A stretch of 40,643 bases of DNA from Spirochaetia bacterium (lineage in GTDB: Bacteria; Spirochaetota; Spirochaetia; CAKZLE01), in the NCBI GenBank assembly GCA_021736385.1, contig JAIPFY010000025.1, positions 1 to 40,643 on the forward strand. The letters are read 5' to 3'. The notes beneath the pieces were generated by a model. That model ran no database searches, was not told the DNA's origin, and saw nothing but the letters and a program-made list of their open reading frames with translations. Within the stretch, counting starts at the first letter, position 1. Each line of letters starts with the position of its first letter. The position numbers were made by a program, and so were the translations under genes. Below are positions 1 through 6,998 of the stretch, in pieces.

Positions 1-2
1 AA

Positions 3-164
3 GAAGAAGAAAAGAAGCTACAAGAGGTCCAAGCCTCACAACCAGAAACGGCTAAAACCGACGGTCTATCGACTTCCCAAATCATGTCACAAGGAGGCTG
101 TCTAACCTATGGATTACACGCCAAAAGATTTAGACCCAATTTTTTTCATATAGCAGTCACATAA
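3..164 (+). CDS. 3' end of an unidentified gene (partial, truncated by window edge)
   Basis: An open frame enters from the left edge and stops at TAA 162-164, about 53 codons. The start is Glu- and Lys-rich (EEEKKLQEVQASQPETAK) and the end is more hydrophobic (FRPNFFHIAVT). I do not recognise a family. Another frame is open to about 105, so the frame choice is uncertain. The composition changes sharply to AT-rich after 160, which fits the end of a gene or mobile element. No terminator-like hairpin follows. Confidence 0.25.
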   Translation, partial: EEEKKLQEVQASQPETAKTDGLSTSQIMSQGGCLTYGLHAKRFRPNFFHIAVT

Positions 165-240
165 GTAACTTTTTTATTATCCCTTCATTCACATTAAATT
201 ATAAATTGGAAATAACTTACTTATTATCTTATGCTTTTTT

Positions 241-259
241 AATAATGATTATCATTTTT
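241..259. promoter_or_regulatory. Fur/PerR-like box 1 upstream of the sulfur operon
   Basis: AATAATGATTATCATTTTT matches the classical 19-bp Fur box GATAATGATAATCATTATC at 15 of 19 positions. Its core AATGATtATCATT is a perfect inverted repeat. It ends 2 bases before the predicted -35 hexamer. Which Fur-family protein binds is unknown; a PerR homologue is encoded at 25093-25530. Confidence 0.6.
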
Positions 260-261
260 AA

Positions 262-290
262 TTGATATTCTTATATCTTTATACTATACT
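262..290 (+). promoter_or_regulatory. predicted promoter of the sulfur operon
   Basis: TTGATA (262-267), a 17-base spacer and TATACT (285-290) form a near-consensus sigma-70-type promoter. Transcription would start near 297, giving a leader of about 56 bases before the ATG at 353. Fur-like boxes lie just upstream (241-259) and just downstream (309-327). Confidence 0.65.
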
Positions 291-308
291 ACCTGCAAGT
301 TATTGATT

Positions 309-327
309 GATAATGACAATTATTATC
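309..327. promoter_or_regulatory. Fur/PerR-like box 2 in the operon leader
   Basis: GATAATGACAATTATTATC matches the 19-bp Fur box at 17 of 19 positions and begins and ends with the inverted arms GATAAT/ATTATC. It lies about 12 bases downstream of the predicted transcription start, a location suited to repression, and 10 bases before the strong ribosome-binding site GGAGGT (338-343). Confidence 0.65.
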
Positions 328-352
328 AAAAGGAAATGGAGGTTTGGACTAG

Positions 353-1042
353 ATGAGAGACAGTCAAGCTGAAGGTGCTACCATACAGCGTAGTTCCCGC
401 ACAAGAGCTAAGAAGAAAAAGAAGAACCAGTTGCCACAGACTGCACTACTTTTAGCAGCTGTCGCAGTGGTCGGTATCTTGCTCTCAAGAACATCAGCTG
501 TCCTTGCGGTCTTCTGGATCACAGGTACTGCTTTTGGTTTCATTCTGCAGAGATCACGATTCTGTTTCACTGCATCGATGAGAGACCCATCACTCACAGG
601 AAGCACCTCGGTGACCCGAGCCGTGCTGATCGCATTCGCCCTCACCTCGCTGGGTTTCTGGGCCATCAAATACGGTGCACACCTGAACGGTCAACCGATC
701 CCCGGTCAGAGCTATGTGGTCCCGATCAGTCTTGCGACTGCCATCGGAGCCTTCATGTTCGGTATCGGCATGGTGATCGCCGGAGGCTGTGCTTCAGGTA
801 CATTGATGCGAGTCGGAGAGGGATTCCTCATGCAGGTCCTTTCCCTGGTGTTCTTCATCATCGGATCACTGTGGGGTGCACATGATTTCGGCTGGTGGAA
901 ACTGCACTTCGTCCTGGAAGGGAAAGCCGTGTTCCTGCCGGATGTCTTCGGCTGGATAGGGGCTATCATCGTACAGATGCTGATCATCGCCTGTTTCTTT
1001 GTTGCCGCAAAGAAGTGGGAAGATCGAAAGAAAGAAGCATGA
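353..1042 (+). CDS. YeeE/YedE sulfur transporter, N-terminal half
   Basis: 229-residue inner-membrane protein equivalent to the first half of a YeeE/YedE (DUF395) transporter; that family takes up thiosulfate or related sulfur compounds. After a very basic cytoplasmic N-terminus (RAKKKKKNQ) there are about five membrane helices. Two family signatures are visible: FGFILQRSRFCFTASMRDP with Cys71, and MVIAGGCASGTLMRVGEG with Cys146. They correspond to two of the three conserved cysteines along the conduction path of the Spirochaeta thermophila YeeE structure; the third is in the gene at 1613-2146. Full-length homologues are about 350-400 residues, so this is a natural split rather than a broken gene: both halves have their own ribosome-binding sites and intact frames. 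GGAGGT lies 9 bases before the ATG. It is first in the operon, 28 bases before the first tusA. The substrate (thiosulfate versus another sulfur or selenium species) is inferred. Confidence 0.85.
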   Translation: MRDSQAEGATIQRSSRTRAKKKKKNQLPQTALLLAAVAVVGILLSRTSAVLAVFWITGTAFGFILQRSRFCFTASMRDPSLTGSTSVTRAVLIAFALTSLGFWAIKYGAHLNGQPIPGQSYVVPISLATAIGAFMFGIGMVIAGGCASGTLMRVGEGFLMQVLSLVFFIIGSLWGAHDFGWWKLHFVLEGKAVFLPDVFGWIGAIIVQMLIIACFFVAAKKWEDRKKEA

Positions 1043-1070
1043 CCAACACACACAACAAGGAGCATATGAT

Positions 1071-1298
1071 ATGGCAGAAGTAGAACTCGATTGCATGGGC
1101 GAAGCTTGCCCGGTACCACTGATCAAAGCAGAGAAAGCCCTCGAGAAGATGGCTATCGGCGATATCCTCATCGTTCAGATCGATCACAGCTGTGCGATGA
1201 AGAACGTCCCTGAATGGGCTCGTAAAGAGGGCCACAACGTGGAACTCGATGAAGTTGACGATGGAGAATGGGAAGTCGTCATAGAGAAGATGAAATAA
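1071..1298 (+). CDS. TusA-like sulfur carrier, copy 1
   Basis: 75-residue cytoplasmic TusA/SirA/YeeD-fold protein. The signature LDCMGEACPVPL holds the CPxP cysteine (Cys13) that carries persulfide in this family, plus extra cysteines at 8 and 41. The start at 1071 is chosen over in-frame upstream codons because AAGGAG (1057-1062) lies 8 bases before it and it aligns with copy 2. In YeeE-YeeD pairs the TusA-like partner receives or processes the sulfur compound delivered by the transporter. Here it sits directly between the two transporter halves. Its protein is identical to that of the downstream copy, although the DNA differs at nine synonymous sites. Confidence 0.9.
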   Translation: MAEVELDCMGEACPVPLIKAEKALEKMAIGDILIVQIDHSCAMKNVPEWARKEGHNVELDEVDDGEWEVVIEKMK

Positions 1299-1301
1299 GA
1301 A

Positions 1302-1319
1302 CGGATCTGTTACGATCCG
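1302..1319 (+). other. small intercistronic hairpin between the tusA copies
   Basis: CGGATC and GATCCG form a 6-bp stem with a 6-base loop just after the stop of copy 1. There is no U-run, so it is more likely an RNA-stabilising or processing element than a terminator. Confidence 0.35.
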
Positions 1320-1361
1320 CACCAATAACACAGATACATCATGACCTGAAGGAGATACACA

Positions 1362-1589
1362 ATGGCAGAAGTAGAACTCGATTGCATGGGCGAGGCTTGC
1401 CCGGTACCACTGATCAAAGCAGAGAAGGCCCTCGAGAAGATGGCGATCGGCGATATCCTCATCGTTCAGATCGATCACAGCTGTGCGATGAAGAACGTTC
1501 CTGAATGGGCCCGTAAAGAGGGTCACAACGTGGAGCTTGATGAAGTTGACGATGGAGAATGGGAAGTCGTCATCGAGAAGATGAAATAA
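1362..1589 (+). CDS. TusA-like sulfur carrier, copy 2 (identical protein)
   Basis: Second 75-residue TusA-like protein, with an amino acid sequence identical to the product of 1071-1298 (CPxP Cys13, Cys8, Cys41). The DNA carries nine differences, all synonymous, so this is a real ancient tandem duplication under purifying selection (or an RNA/protein-level dosage effect), not a sequencing duplicate. AAGGAG lies 7 bases before the ATG. The flanking sequences of the two copies differ, so the duplicated block is essentially the gene alone. The predicted role is to accept sulfane sulfur from the split YeeE transporter and pass it to the thioredoxin-like or rhodanese partners; the direction of transfer is inference. 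Confidence 0.9.
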   Translation: MAEVELDCMGEACPVPLIKAEKALEKMAIGDILIVQIDHSCAMKNVPEWARKEGHNVELDEVDDGEWEVVIEKMK

Positions 1590-1612
1590 GAACACGCAGG
1601 AGTCGATTCGTA

Positions 1613-2146
1613 ATGGATATAAGAAAGAACGAATTCTATAAATCATGGTTCAAAGATGCCTGGCCGTATGTGACCGGTGCCGTCCTGCTCTCTGCATTTC
1701 AGATCATCACCTTTGCCACCACCGGAAACCCCTGGGGCGTATCTGGTACACTGGCATACTGGGGAGCATGGATCTTCGAACTCGTCGGCGGGAGTGTTGA
1801 CACGTGGTACTACTTCTCTTCTGAAGGTGCTCAGAGGACCCTCGATGCAGGATTCCTGCAGCATGGCGGGACGATGCAGAATCTGGGGATCATCATCGGT
1901 GCCCTCTTCGCTTCCCTTGCCGCCTGTCAGTTCAAGATCAAGAAGCTCAAGACGGTCAGACAGGTCGTCGCTGCCGTACTCGGCGGGCTGCTGATGGGAT
2001 ACGGTGCTCGAATCGGATTCGGCTGTAACATCGGAGCACTCTACAGCGGTATCTCATCGCTGTCACTCTCAGGATGGGTGTTCGGCATCTTCCTGTTCGC
2101 CGGAGCATACGTCGGAAGCAAACTGTTAGTCAAATTCTTTATGTAA
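1613..2146 (+). CDS. YeeE/YedE sulfur transporter, C-terminal half
   Basis: 177-residue membrane protein matching the second half of YeeE/YedE transporters, with four to five helices. The signature LLMGYGARIGFGCNIGALYSG contains Cys138, the equivalent of the third conserved conduction-path cysteine. The ATG at 1613 follows AGGAG (1598-1602) by 10 bases; an in-frame TTG or upstream codons would run into the preceding tusA gene. The two half-proteins presumably assemble as a heterodimer equivalent to one full-length, internally repeated YeeE. It is 23 bases after tusA copy 2 and 15 bases before the reductase gene, so co-transcription is very likely. Confidence 0.85.
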   Translation: MDIRKNEFYKSWFKDAWPYVTGAVLLSAFQIITFATTGNPWGVSGTLAYWGAWIFELVGGSVDTWYYFSSEGAQRTLDAGFLQHGGTMQNLGIIIGALFASLAACQFKIKKLKTVRQVVAAVLGGLLMGYGARIGFGCNIGALYSGISSLSLSGWVFGIFLFAGAYVGSKLLVKFFM

Positions 2147-2161
2147 TCAGGAGTAGCAATC

Positions 2162-3385
2162 ATGGCAAGGGAAAAGAAAGTAGAAGAATATGATGTAGTG
2201 ATCATCGGCGGCGGTGCTGCCGGACTCACTGCAGGGATCTATAGCGGTCGTGCACGATTGAAGACGATCATCATCGAGAAATCACTGGTCGGCGGACTGG
2301 CGACCTATACCAACGAGATCGAGAACTATCCCGGTTTCCCGGAAGGTTCGACAGGACTGGGACTGATGGAACTGTTCCAGAAACAGGCAAAGAAGTTCGG
2401 CGTCAAGTTCAAGGGGACCGATGTAAAATCAGTTGATCTGAACGGCCCGGTCAAGACCATCGAGACCTTCAGGACCACCTACAAGGCGAAGACCGTCATC
2501 GTCGCATCAGGTGGAAGACCCCGTATCACCCGTGCAGAGAACGAGGAGAAATACCTGTTCGATAAAGGTATCTCCTTCTGCGCCACCTGTGATGCCGCTG
2601 CCAACACCGGCAAAGAGGTACTGGTCATCGGAAGCGGTGATGCCGCGATCGAAGAAGGCACCTTCCTGACCAGGTTCGCTGACAAAGTCTACGTCTCGGT
2701 CATGCATGATCACGGCAAGATGGACTGTAATGAGATCGCGAAGGCCGAAGCACTCGAGAACCCCAAGATGGAGTTCATCTGGAATACCGTGGCAAAACGA
2801 TTCGAAGGTACCGAAGAACATCTGCACACCGTCGTACTCACTGACTTGAGAAACGGCAGTGAAGTACCGGTCAAAGTCGATACCTGCTTCGAGTTCATCG
2901 GGTATATCCCCAATACCGAGATCTTCAAGGAGATCCTGGATATGACCGAACGGGGCTATGTCCTGGTCAATGAGAAGATGGAGACCAATATCGAAGGCGT
3001 CTTCGCCTGCGGTGATGTCACCGAGAAATTCCTCAAGCAGGTCGCTACCGCTGTAGGTGACGGTGCTGTCGCCGGATATGCTGCTGAACGCTATATCGCT
3101 GAGACCGCACAGTACAACAGCCAGATCCTGGCAAAGGATCACTTCGTCTATGTCTACGATGCTTCCTGTCCGAACTGCCAGAACAAACTGCAGCAGATAG
3201 AGGCCATCGAGAACGAGAGTGCTGGAAAGATCAGCTTCTGTAAAGTCGACGTCTACAAGTCCAAAGGATTGTCTGATCGAATGGGAATCACCACATTCCC
3301 GAGCGTAGCAGTGGTCAAGAACGGTGAGATCATATCAGTACTGACTGATGAGTTCACTCAGGATGTTCTTGAAGCATACCTATAA
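2162..3385 (+). CDS. thioredoxin reductase-thioredoxin fusion flavoprotein
   Basis: 407 residues against about 320 for TrxB. Residues 10-315 are a TrxB-type FAD disulfide reductase: FAD loop GGGAAG at 16-21, redox pair CATC at 140-143, second dinucleotide loop GSGDAAIEEG near 156. Residues 325-407 are a thioredoxin-fold domain with CPNC at 336-339 and a TFPS cis-proline at Pro380. A TrxB-Trx fusion is known from Mycobacterium leprae. The NADPH 2'-phosphate motif of TrxB (HRRxxxRA) is absent; the equivalent stretch reads VMHDHGKMD, so NADPH use is doubtful. Cytoplasmic; it probably supplies electrons to release sulfide from TusA or rhodanese persulfides. CAGGAG precedes the ATG by about 9 bases. 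It lies between the transporter genes and the rhodanese genes of the same operon. Confidence 0.88.
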   Translation: MAREKKVEEYDVVIIGGGAAGLTAGIYSGRARLKTIIIEKSLVGGLATYTNEIENYPGFPEGSTGLGLMELFQKQAKKFGVKFKGTDVKSVDLNGPVKTIETFRTTYKAKTVIVASGGRPRITRAENEEKYLFDKGISFCATCDAAANTGKEVLVIGSGDAAIEEGTFLTRFADKVYVSVMHDHGKMDCNEIAKAEALENPKMEFIWNTVAKRFEGTEEHLHTVVLTDLRNGSEVPVKVDTCFEFIGYIPNTEIFKEILDMTERGYVLVNEKMETNIEGVFACGDVTEKFLKQVATAVGDGAVAGYAAERYIAETAQYNSQILAKDHFVYVYDASCPNCQNKLQQIEAIENESAGKISFCKVDVYKSKGLSDRMGITTFPSVAVVKNGEIISVLTDEFTQDVLEAYL

Positions 3386-3416
3386 CACTCAGGAATACGG
3401 AACAAAAGGAGATTTC

Positions 3417-4325
3417 ATGAGAATCAGGAATAACCTTATAGCTGCTGCACTGATGATCCTGCTGCTTACCGCTGCAGGCTGCAGCGGTAACTATGCAGAG
3501 ACTGGTACGATCATCGTCGATGCGAAAGAGGCTGTGAAGCTCATCGCATCCGGAGATGTGGTCCTTGTGGATGCACAGAGCAGTTCGGCATACGAAAAAG
3601 AACATATAACCGGTGCGGTCAACATCGCACGGGCAGATATCGTGAAGAGTGACCCGGTGGTCAATGTACTTGCTGATCAGGCTGTCATCGAAGCGGTCTT
3701 CAGCAGCAGAGGCATCAGCAACGATTCAGCTGTTCTGATCTACGATGATAATAACAACATGGATGCAGCCAGATTATGGTGGACCATGCTCGTCTATGGG
3801 CATGACCAGGTCAAGGTGGTGAGCGGCGGGCTGAAAGCACTCACATCCGCAGGGTTGACCGTGACCACGGCGGTCCCGGCAGTCACCCCGGCAGTCTTCA
3901 AGGCTTCAGCGAAGGACACCAGTCTGATCGCGACGGTCGATGAGGTACTCTCTCAGGTGAACGACCCTGCAGACGGGGTATGCTTCATCGATACGAGGAC
4001 CACAGAGGAGTTCGAAGCAGGGACCATCCCCACTTCGATCCATCTGGACTACGCCGGTAACAACTATGGGGACGGGACCTTCCGCAAGGTACAGGACATC
4101 CAGATCAGGTACAAAGAGGCTGGTATCAACCCGGAGGACACCGCCATCATGTACTGCAAGACCTCAATCAGGGGTGCACAGACGTTTCTCGCCCTCTACA
4201 ATGCCGGGTACCGGAACCTCAAGCTCTATGACGGGGCATGGGTAGAATGGATCAAGGATGCGAACAGACCGATCCAGATGCCCGAAGCATTGCCAGTACG
4301 ATCGAATATGCAGGATAACTCCTGA
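3417..4325 (+). CDS. lipoprotein tandem rhodanese, SseA/TST-type sulfurtransferase
   Basis: 302 residues. The signal peptide ends in a lipobox (LTAAGC, Cys22), so the protein is exported and lipid-anchored. It has two rhodanese domains: the N-terminal one carries the inactive-type motif VLIYDDNNNMDAARLWW typical of thiosulfate/3-mercaptopyruvate sulfurtransferases, and the C-terminal one has the catalytic loop CKTSIRG with Cys247. The ATG at 3417 follows AAAGGAG by 5 bases; earlier in-frame codons lie inside the reductase gene. An anchored SseA-type enzyme fits cleaving or forming thiosulfate or persulfides outside the inner membrane, next to the thiosulfate-type transporter encoded upstream. 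It is 31 bases after the reductase gene. The physiological donor (thiosulfate or mercaptopyruvate) cannot be told from sequence. Confidence 0.85.
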   Translation: MRIRNNLIAAALMILLLTAAGCSGNYAETGTIIVDAKEAVKLIASGDVVLVDAQSSSAYEKEHITGAVNIARADIVKSDPVVNVLADQAVIEAVFSSRGISNDSAVLIYDDNNNMDAARLWWTMLVYGHDQVKVVSGGLKALTSAGLTVTTAVPAVTPAVFKASAKDTSLIATVDEVLSQVNDPADGVCFIDTRTTEEFEAGTIPTSIHLDYAGNNYGDGTFRKVQDIQIRYKEAGINPEDTAIMYCKTSIRGAQTFLALYNAGYRNLKLYDGAWVEWIKDANRPIQMPEALPVRSNMQDNS

Positions 4326-4354
4326 TATTCCATACACATGTAAGGAGAACATAG

Positions 4355-5317
4355 ATGAACAGATCCAGAATTATTTCACTGATCCTACTCACCCTCTTAC
4401 TCTCATTTGGCGTGATGAGCTGCGCAGGGGAACAGGAAGCTGCACCGGTCGTAGAGAAGGCGGCAGAAGTCGTCGTCGAGAAGGCCGCAGAAGTCGTCCA
4501 GGTCGACCCGGTCGAACAGGCGGCCCTCGCCTACTTCGCCGACAAGGCTGAAGATAATAACATGATCGCTCAGGATGCGTTCATCGAGAAGGTGAAGGCC
4601 GGCGGTGATTTCATGGTACTCGATATCAGGAGTGCAGCAGATTATGAGAAAGGGCATGTCATCGGTGCGGTGAATGCACCCTGGGGACCTGCTGTCGCTG
4701 AGAACATGAGCAAACTCCCCGATGACAAGACGATCTACCTCTACTGCTACAGCGGACAGACTGCAGGACAGACCACAGCCCTGCTGAACGTCGCAGGCTT
4801 TGATGTGAAATCGGTACGATACGGCTTCAACCTGGGGATCTCGAAGGTAGAAGGATACGAGGAAGTCATCGAGACCACTCCCAACTTCTTCGATGCGATC
4901 AATACCAAAGTCGATCCAGCTATCGAGGCTGCAGTGGTGAATTACTTCAACACCCTCGCAGAGGATCCCGACACCAAGAACAATATTATCTCATCAACTG
5001 CTGCAAAAGCCATGATGGATGCCTCAGAAGGCGGAGATCTGGTGATCCTGTCGATCAGACAGACCAAAGACTACGATGCAGGCCATATCGCAGGGGCGAT
5101 CAATATCCCCTGGGCAAAAGGCATGCAGACACAGTTCGACACGCTGCCGAAAGACAAGCAGATCCTCGTCTACTGCTACAGCGGACAGACTGCAGGACAG
5201 ACTGTCGCCATCCTGAAACTCCTCGGCTACGATGCCGCTTCGATCAAGAGTGGTATGGGAACAGCCGGTACCGGCGGCAGCGGCTGGGGCATCGAAGGCT
5301 TTGACGTAGTACTCTAG
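4355..5317 (+). CDS. lipoprotein with two catalytically complete rhodanese domains
   Basis: 320 residues with a lipoprotein signal (FGVMSC, Cys23), a short Glu/Lys/Ala-rich linker containing a repeated EKAAEVV block, and two single-domain-type rhodanese modules. Each has the same active loop CYSGQTAGQT, with Cys131 and Cys274, and the D-I-R or S-I-R start of the domain (VLDIRSAADYEKGH, ILSIRQTKDYDAGH). The modules clearly arose by internal duplication and both keep the cysteine. Last gene of the operon, 29 bases after the SseA-like gene, with TAAGGAG 9 bases before the ATG and a terminator 41 bases downstream. Together with the preceding gene this gives four surface rhodanese domains, three of them with catalytic cysteines. 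Confidence 0.85.
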   Translation: MNRSRIISLILLTLLLSFGVMSCAGEQEAAPVVEKAAEVVVEKAAEVVQVDPVEQAALAYFADKAEDNNMIAQDAFIEKVKAGGDFMVLDIRSAADYEKGHVIGAVNAPWGPAVAENMSKLPDDKTIYLYCYSGQTAGQTTALLNVAGFDVKSVRYGFNLGISKVEGYEEVIETTPNFFDAINTKVDPAIEAAVVNYFNTLAEDPDTKNNIISSTAAKAMMDASEGGDLVILSIRQTKDYDAGHIAGAINIPWAKGMQTQFDTLPKDKQILVYCYSGQTAGQTVAILKLLGYDAASIKSGMGTAGTGGSGWGIEGFDVVL

Positions 5318-5358
5318 CTCCGATCTGCTGAACTGCCAACAGTCAGCAGTTACCCATT

Positions 5359-5389
5359 ATGCCCGGCGTGAAGCCGGGCATTCCTTTTT
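5359..5389 (+). terminator. rho-independent terminator of the sulfur operon
   Basis: ATGCCCGGC / GCCGGGCAT forms a perfect 9-bp stem with loop GTGAA, followed by TCC and five T residues. It lies 41 bases after the last rhodanese stop codon. Confidence 0.85.
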
Positions 5390-5414
5390 CTGCTGACCTG
5401 GAGTACAATGAGCT

Positions 5415-6998
5415 ATGATACCATCACCTGCCTACAGACGTTCGCTCTTCATCACTGCAGGACTCACTATCTATCTTTGTCTGTGGGCGATACTCCAGAT
5501 CCGCATCCTCACCCTCTTTCCCTTCGTCCACTCCGATGAGCCATGGTTGAGCGGCTTATCGCGATGGATGCTCACCACCGGCCGACTTGATGTGACCGAG
5601 CCCTTCTTCGATACCTATCCCCGGTCTCCCCATGCGATCAAGCTGCTCTTTCATCTGCTGCAGTCCGGCTGGATCACCCTTTTCGGCTATTCCATCAGAT
5701 CTGTGAGGATGCTCTCCCTGTGTTTCGGTATGCTGGGCCTCATCCAGTTCTATCGGCTCCTGCGGACCCTGCAGCTTCCGCGAACGGCAGCTGCTGCGGG
5801 CATGATCTGGCTCTCCTGCGACATCCAGTTCATCTATGCAGCGCATATGGCACGGCAGGAGATCATCCTCGTATTCCTGCTGATCACCGTGCTCCTTCGC
5901 AGTATCGATTTCCACACGCATGAGAGATCACCGGTGTTCCCGGTGATCACCGGGGTGATCGCAGGGTTGGCCTTCGGGATGCATCCCAATGGTGTCATCA
6001 TAGGCGCAGCAGGACTCTCCATCTATCTGCTCAGTGATCTGCAGCATCACCGGAGTGCACAGCATACGATCAGGTATGCTGCAGGCCTGGGTACGGTCAT
6101 GGCACTGTTCCTGGGTATCAGCCTGCTGATGAACCTGTCGTTCTTCACCGACTATGCTGCCTACGGCCAGACACTCGGGGTCTCGGAGAACCTGCTGACG
6201 AAGATCACGAGGTATCTACAGTTCTTCCAGAAGCTCATCTATCGTGTCAGCGGGACCTATCATACACCCTTCATCACACCGCAGCTGGTGCTGTTCTGCT
6301 GTTCGATCATTGCCGCTCTGGTCTCTGCCCGGTACAGCAGACCCTTTCGCCATAAGGCCCTGCCTCTGCTTGCAGCCCTTGCGCTCATGCAGGTGGTATT
6401 CATCCTGATCGGCAGGTATGGTCAGCCCTCGGTCGTGCTCTTCTTCCCCGCGGTCTATGCGCTGACGGTGCTGACGATCGGTCATCTGCTGCACAGAAGG
6501 GCACCAGCTGTTGTACTGCTGATCCTGATCGCCTCAGCAGCTGCAGCGGTGCTCTCTGCCGCTCAGATCAGCGATGAGATCGATCAGAGCTCATATGAGG
6601 ACTACACCGGGCAGATCACACGGATCATCCCCGAAGATGCGGTGGTCCTGGCTAATCTCAATACCGAGTACCTGTTCACAGCAGGTCATCTGTATGACTG
6701 GCGAAACCTCGCCCCGGCAGCAGAGCAGGGTATATCGGCAGAACAGTACATCGCCCAACGGGGGATCGAGTATGTGATCTATCCTGAGGAGCTTGACTGG
6801 ATCCATGCCAACAGGCCGGTGTGGAACGGAATCTATGGGAATATGGCACAGGTCCATCCGGGACTGCAGCAGGTACTGAACGATCGCTTCGAACTGCTCT
6901 ATACCGGCACCAGTGCGGTCTATGCCATGAGGATCGTCCGCTACCAGCAGGACCGCCCCTGGAAGTTCTCCATCTACCGGATCATCGCAGACCCCTAA
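5415..6998 (+). CDS. GT39/ArnT-like polytopic membrane glycosyltransferase
   Basis: 527 residues, about 11-12 hydrophobic segments and a hydrophilic C-terminal domain of about 130 residues. The first extracytoplasmic loop holds HSDEPW (Asp41-Glu42), the acidic pair that GT-C glycosyltransferases of the PMT/ArnT (GT39/GT83) type use for metal or acceptor binding. Such enzymes transfer a sugar from a polyprenyl-phosphate donor to a lipid or protein on the outer face of the inner membrane. The start is set by GGAG ending 11 bases before the ATG. The stop codon overlaps the stop of the convergent ABC ATPase gene by 4 bases. A GT2 enzyme of the ArnC/DPM type is encoded in that facing operon and could make its lipid-linked donor; this pairing is inference. 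Acceptor unknown. Confidence 0.7.
   Translation: MIPSPAYRRSLFITAGLTIYLCLWAILQIRILTLFPFVHSDEPWLSGLSRWMLTTGRLDVTEPFFDTYPRSPHAIKLLFHLLQSGWITLFGYSIRSVRMLSLCFGMLGLIQFYRLLRTLQLPRTAAAAGMIWLSCDIQFIYAAHMARQEIILVFLLITVLLRSIDFHTHERSPVFPVITGVIAGLAFGMHPNGVIIGAAGLSIYLLSDLQHHRSAQHTIRYAAGLGTVMALFLGISLLMNLSFFTDYAAYGQTLGVSENLLTKITRYLQFFQKLIYRVSGTYHTPFITPQLVLFCCSIIAALVSARYSRPFRHKALPLLAALALMQVVFILIGRYGQPSVVLFFPAVYALTVLTIGHLLHRRAPAVVLLILIASAAAAVLSAAQISDEIDQSSYEDYTGQITRIIPEDAVVLANLNTEYLFTAGHLYDWRNLAPAAEQGISAEQYIAQRGIEYVIYPEELDWIHANRPVWNGIYGNMAQVHPGLQQVLNDRFELLYTGTSAVYAMRIVRYQQDRPWKFSIYRIIADP

Noticed and set aside
1-170. Left edge as an insertion-sequence end
   Set aside because: The truncated ORF and the abrupt AT-rich change are suggestive, but no terminal inverted repeat, target duplication or transposase motif can be identified.
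1071-1589. Tandem TusA copies as an assembly or sequencing artefact
   Set aside because: Nine silent differences and unrelated flanking sequence show two real genes.
353-2146. Split YeeE as a gene broken by frameshift
   Set aside because: Both halves are intact, have their own ribosome-binding sites and are separated by two intact tusA genes, so no single indel explains the arrangement.
353-2146. Selenium metabolism (YedE/YedF) role for the first operon
   Set aside because: No selD, selU or other selenium gene is present, while rhodaneses and a Trx fusion point to sulfur. It cannot be fully excluded.
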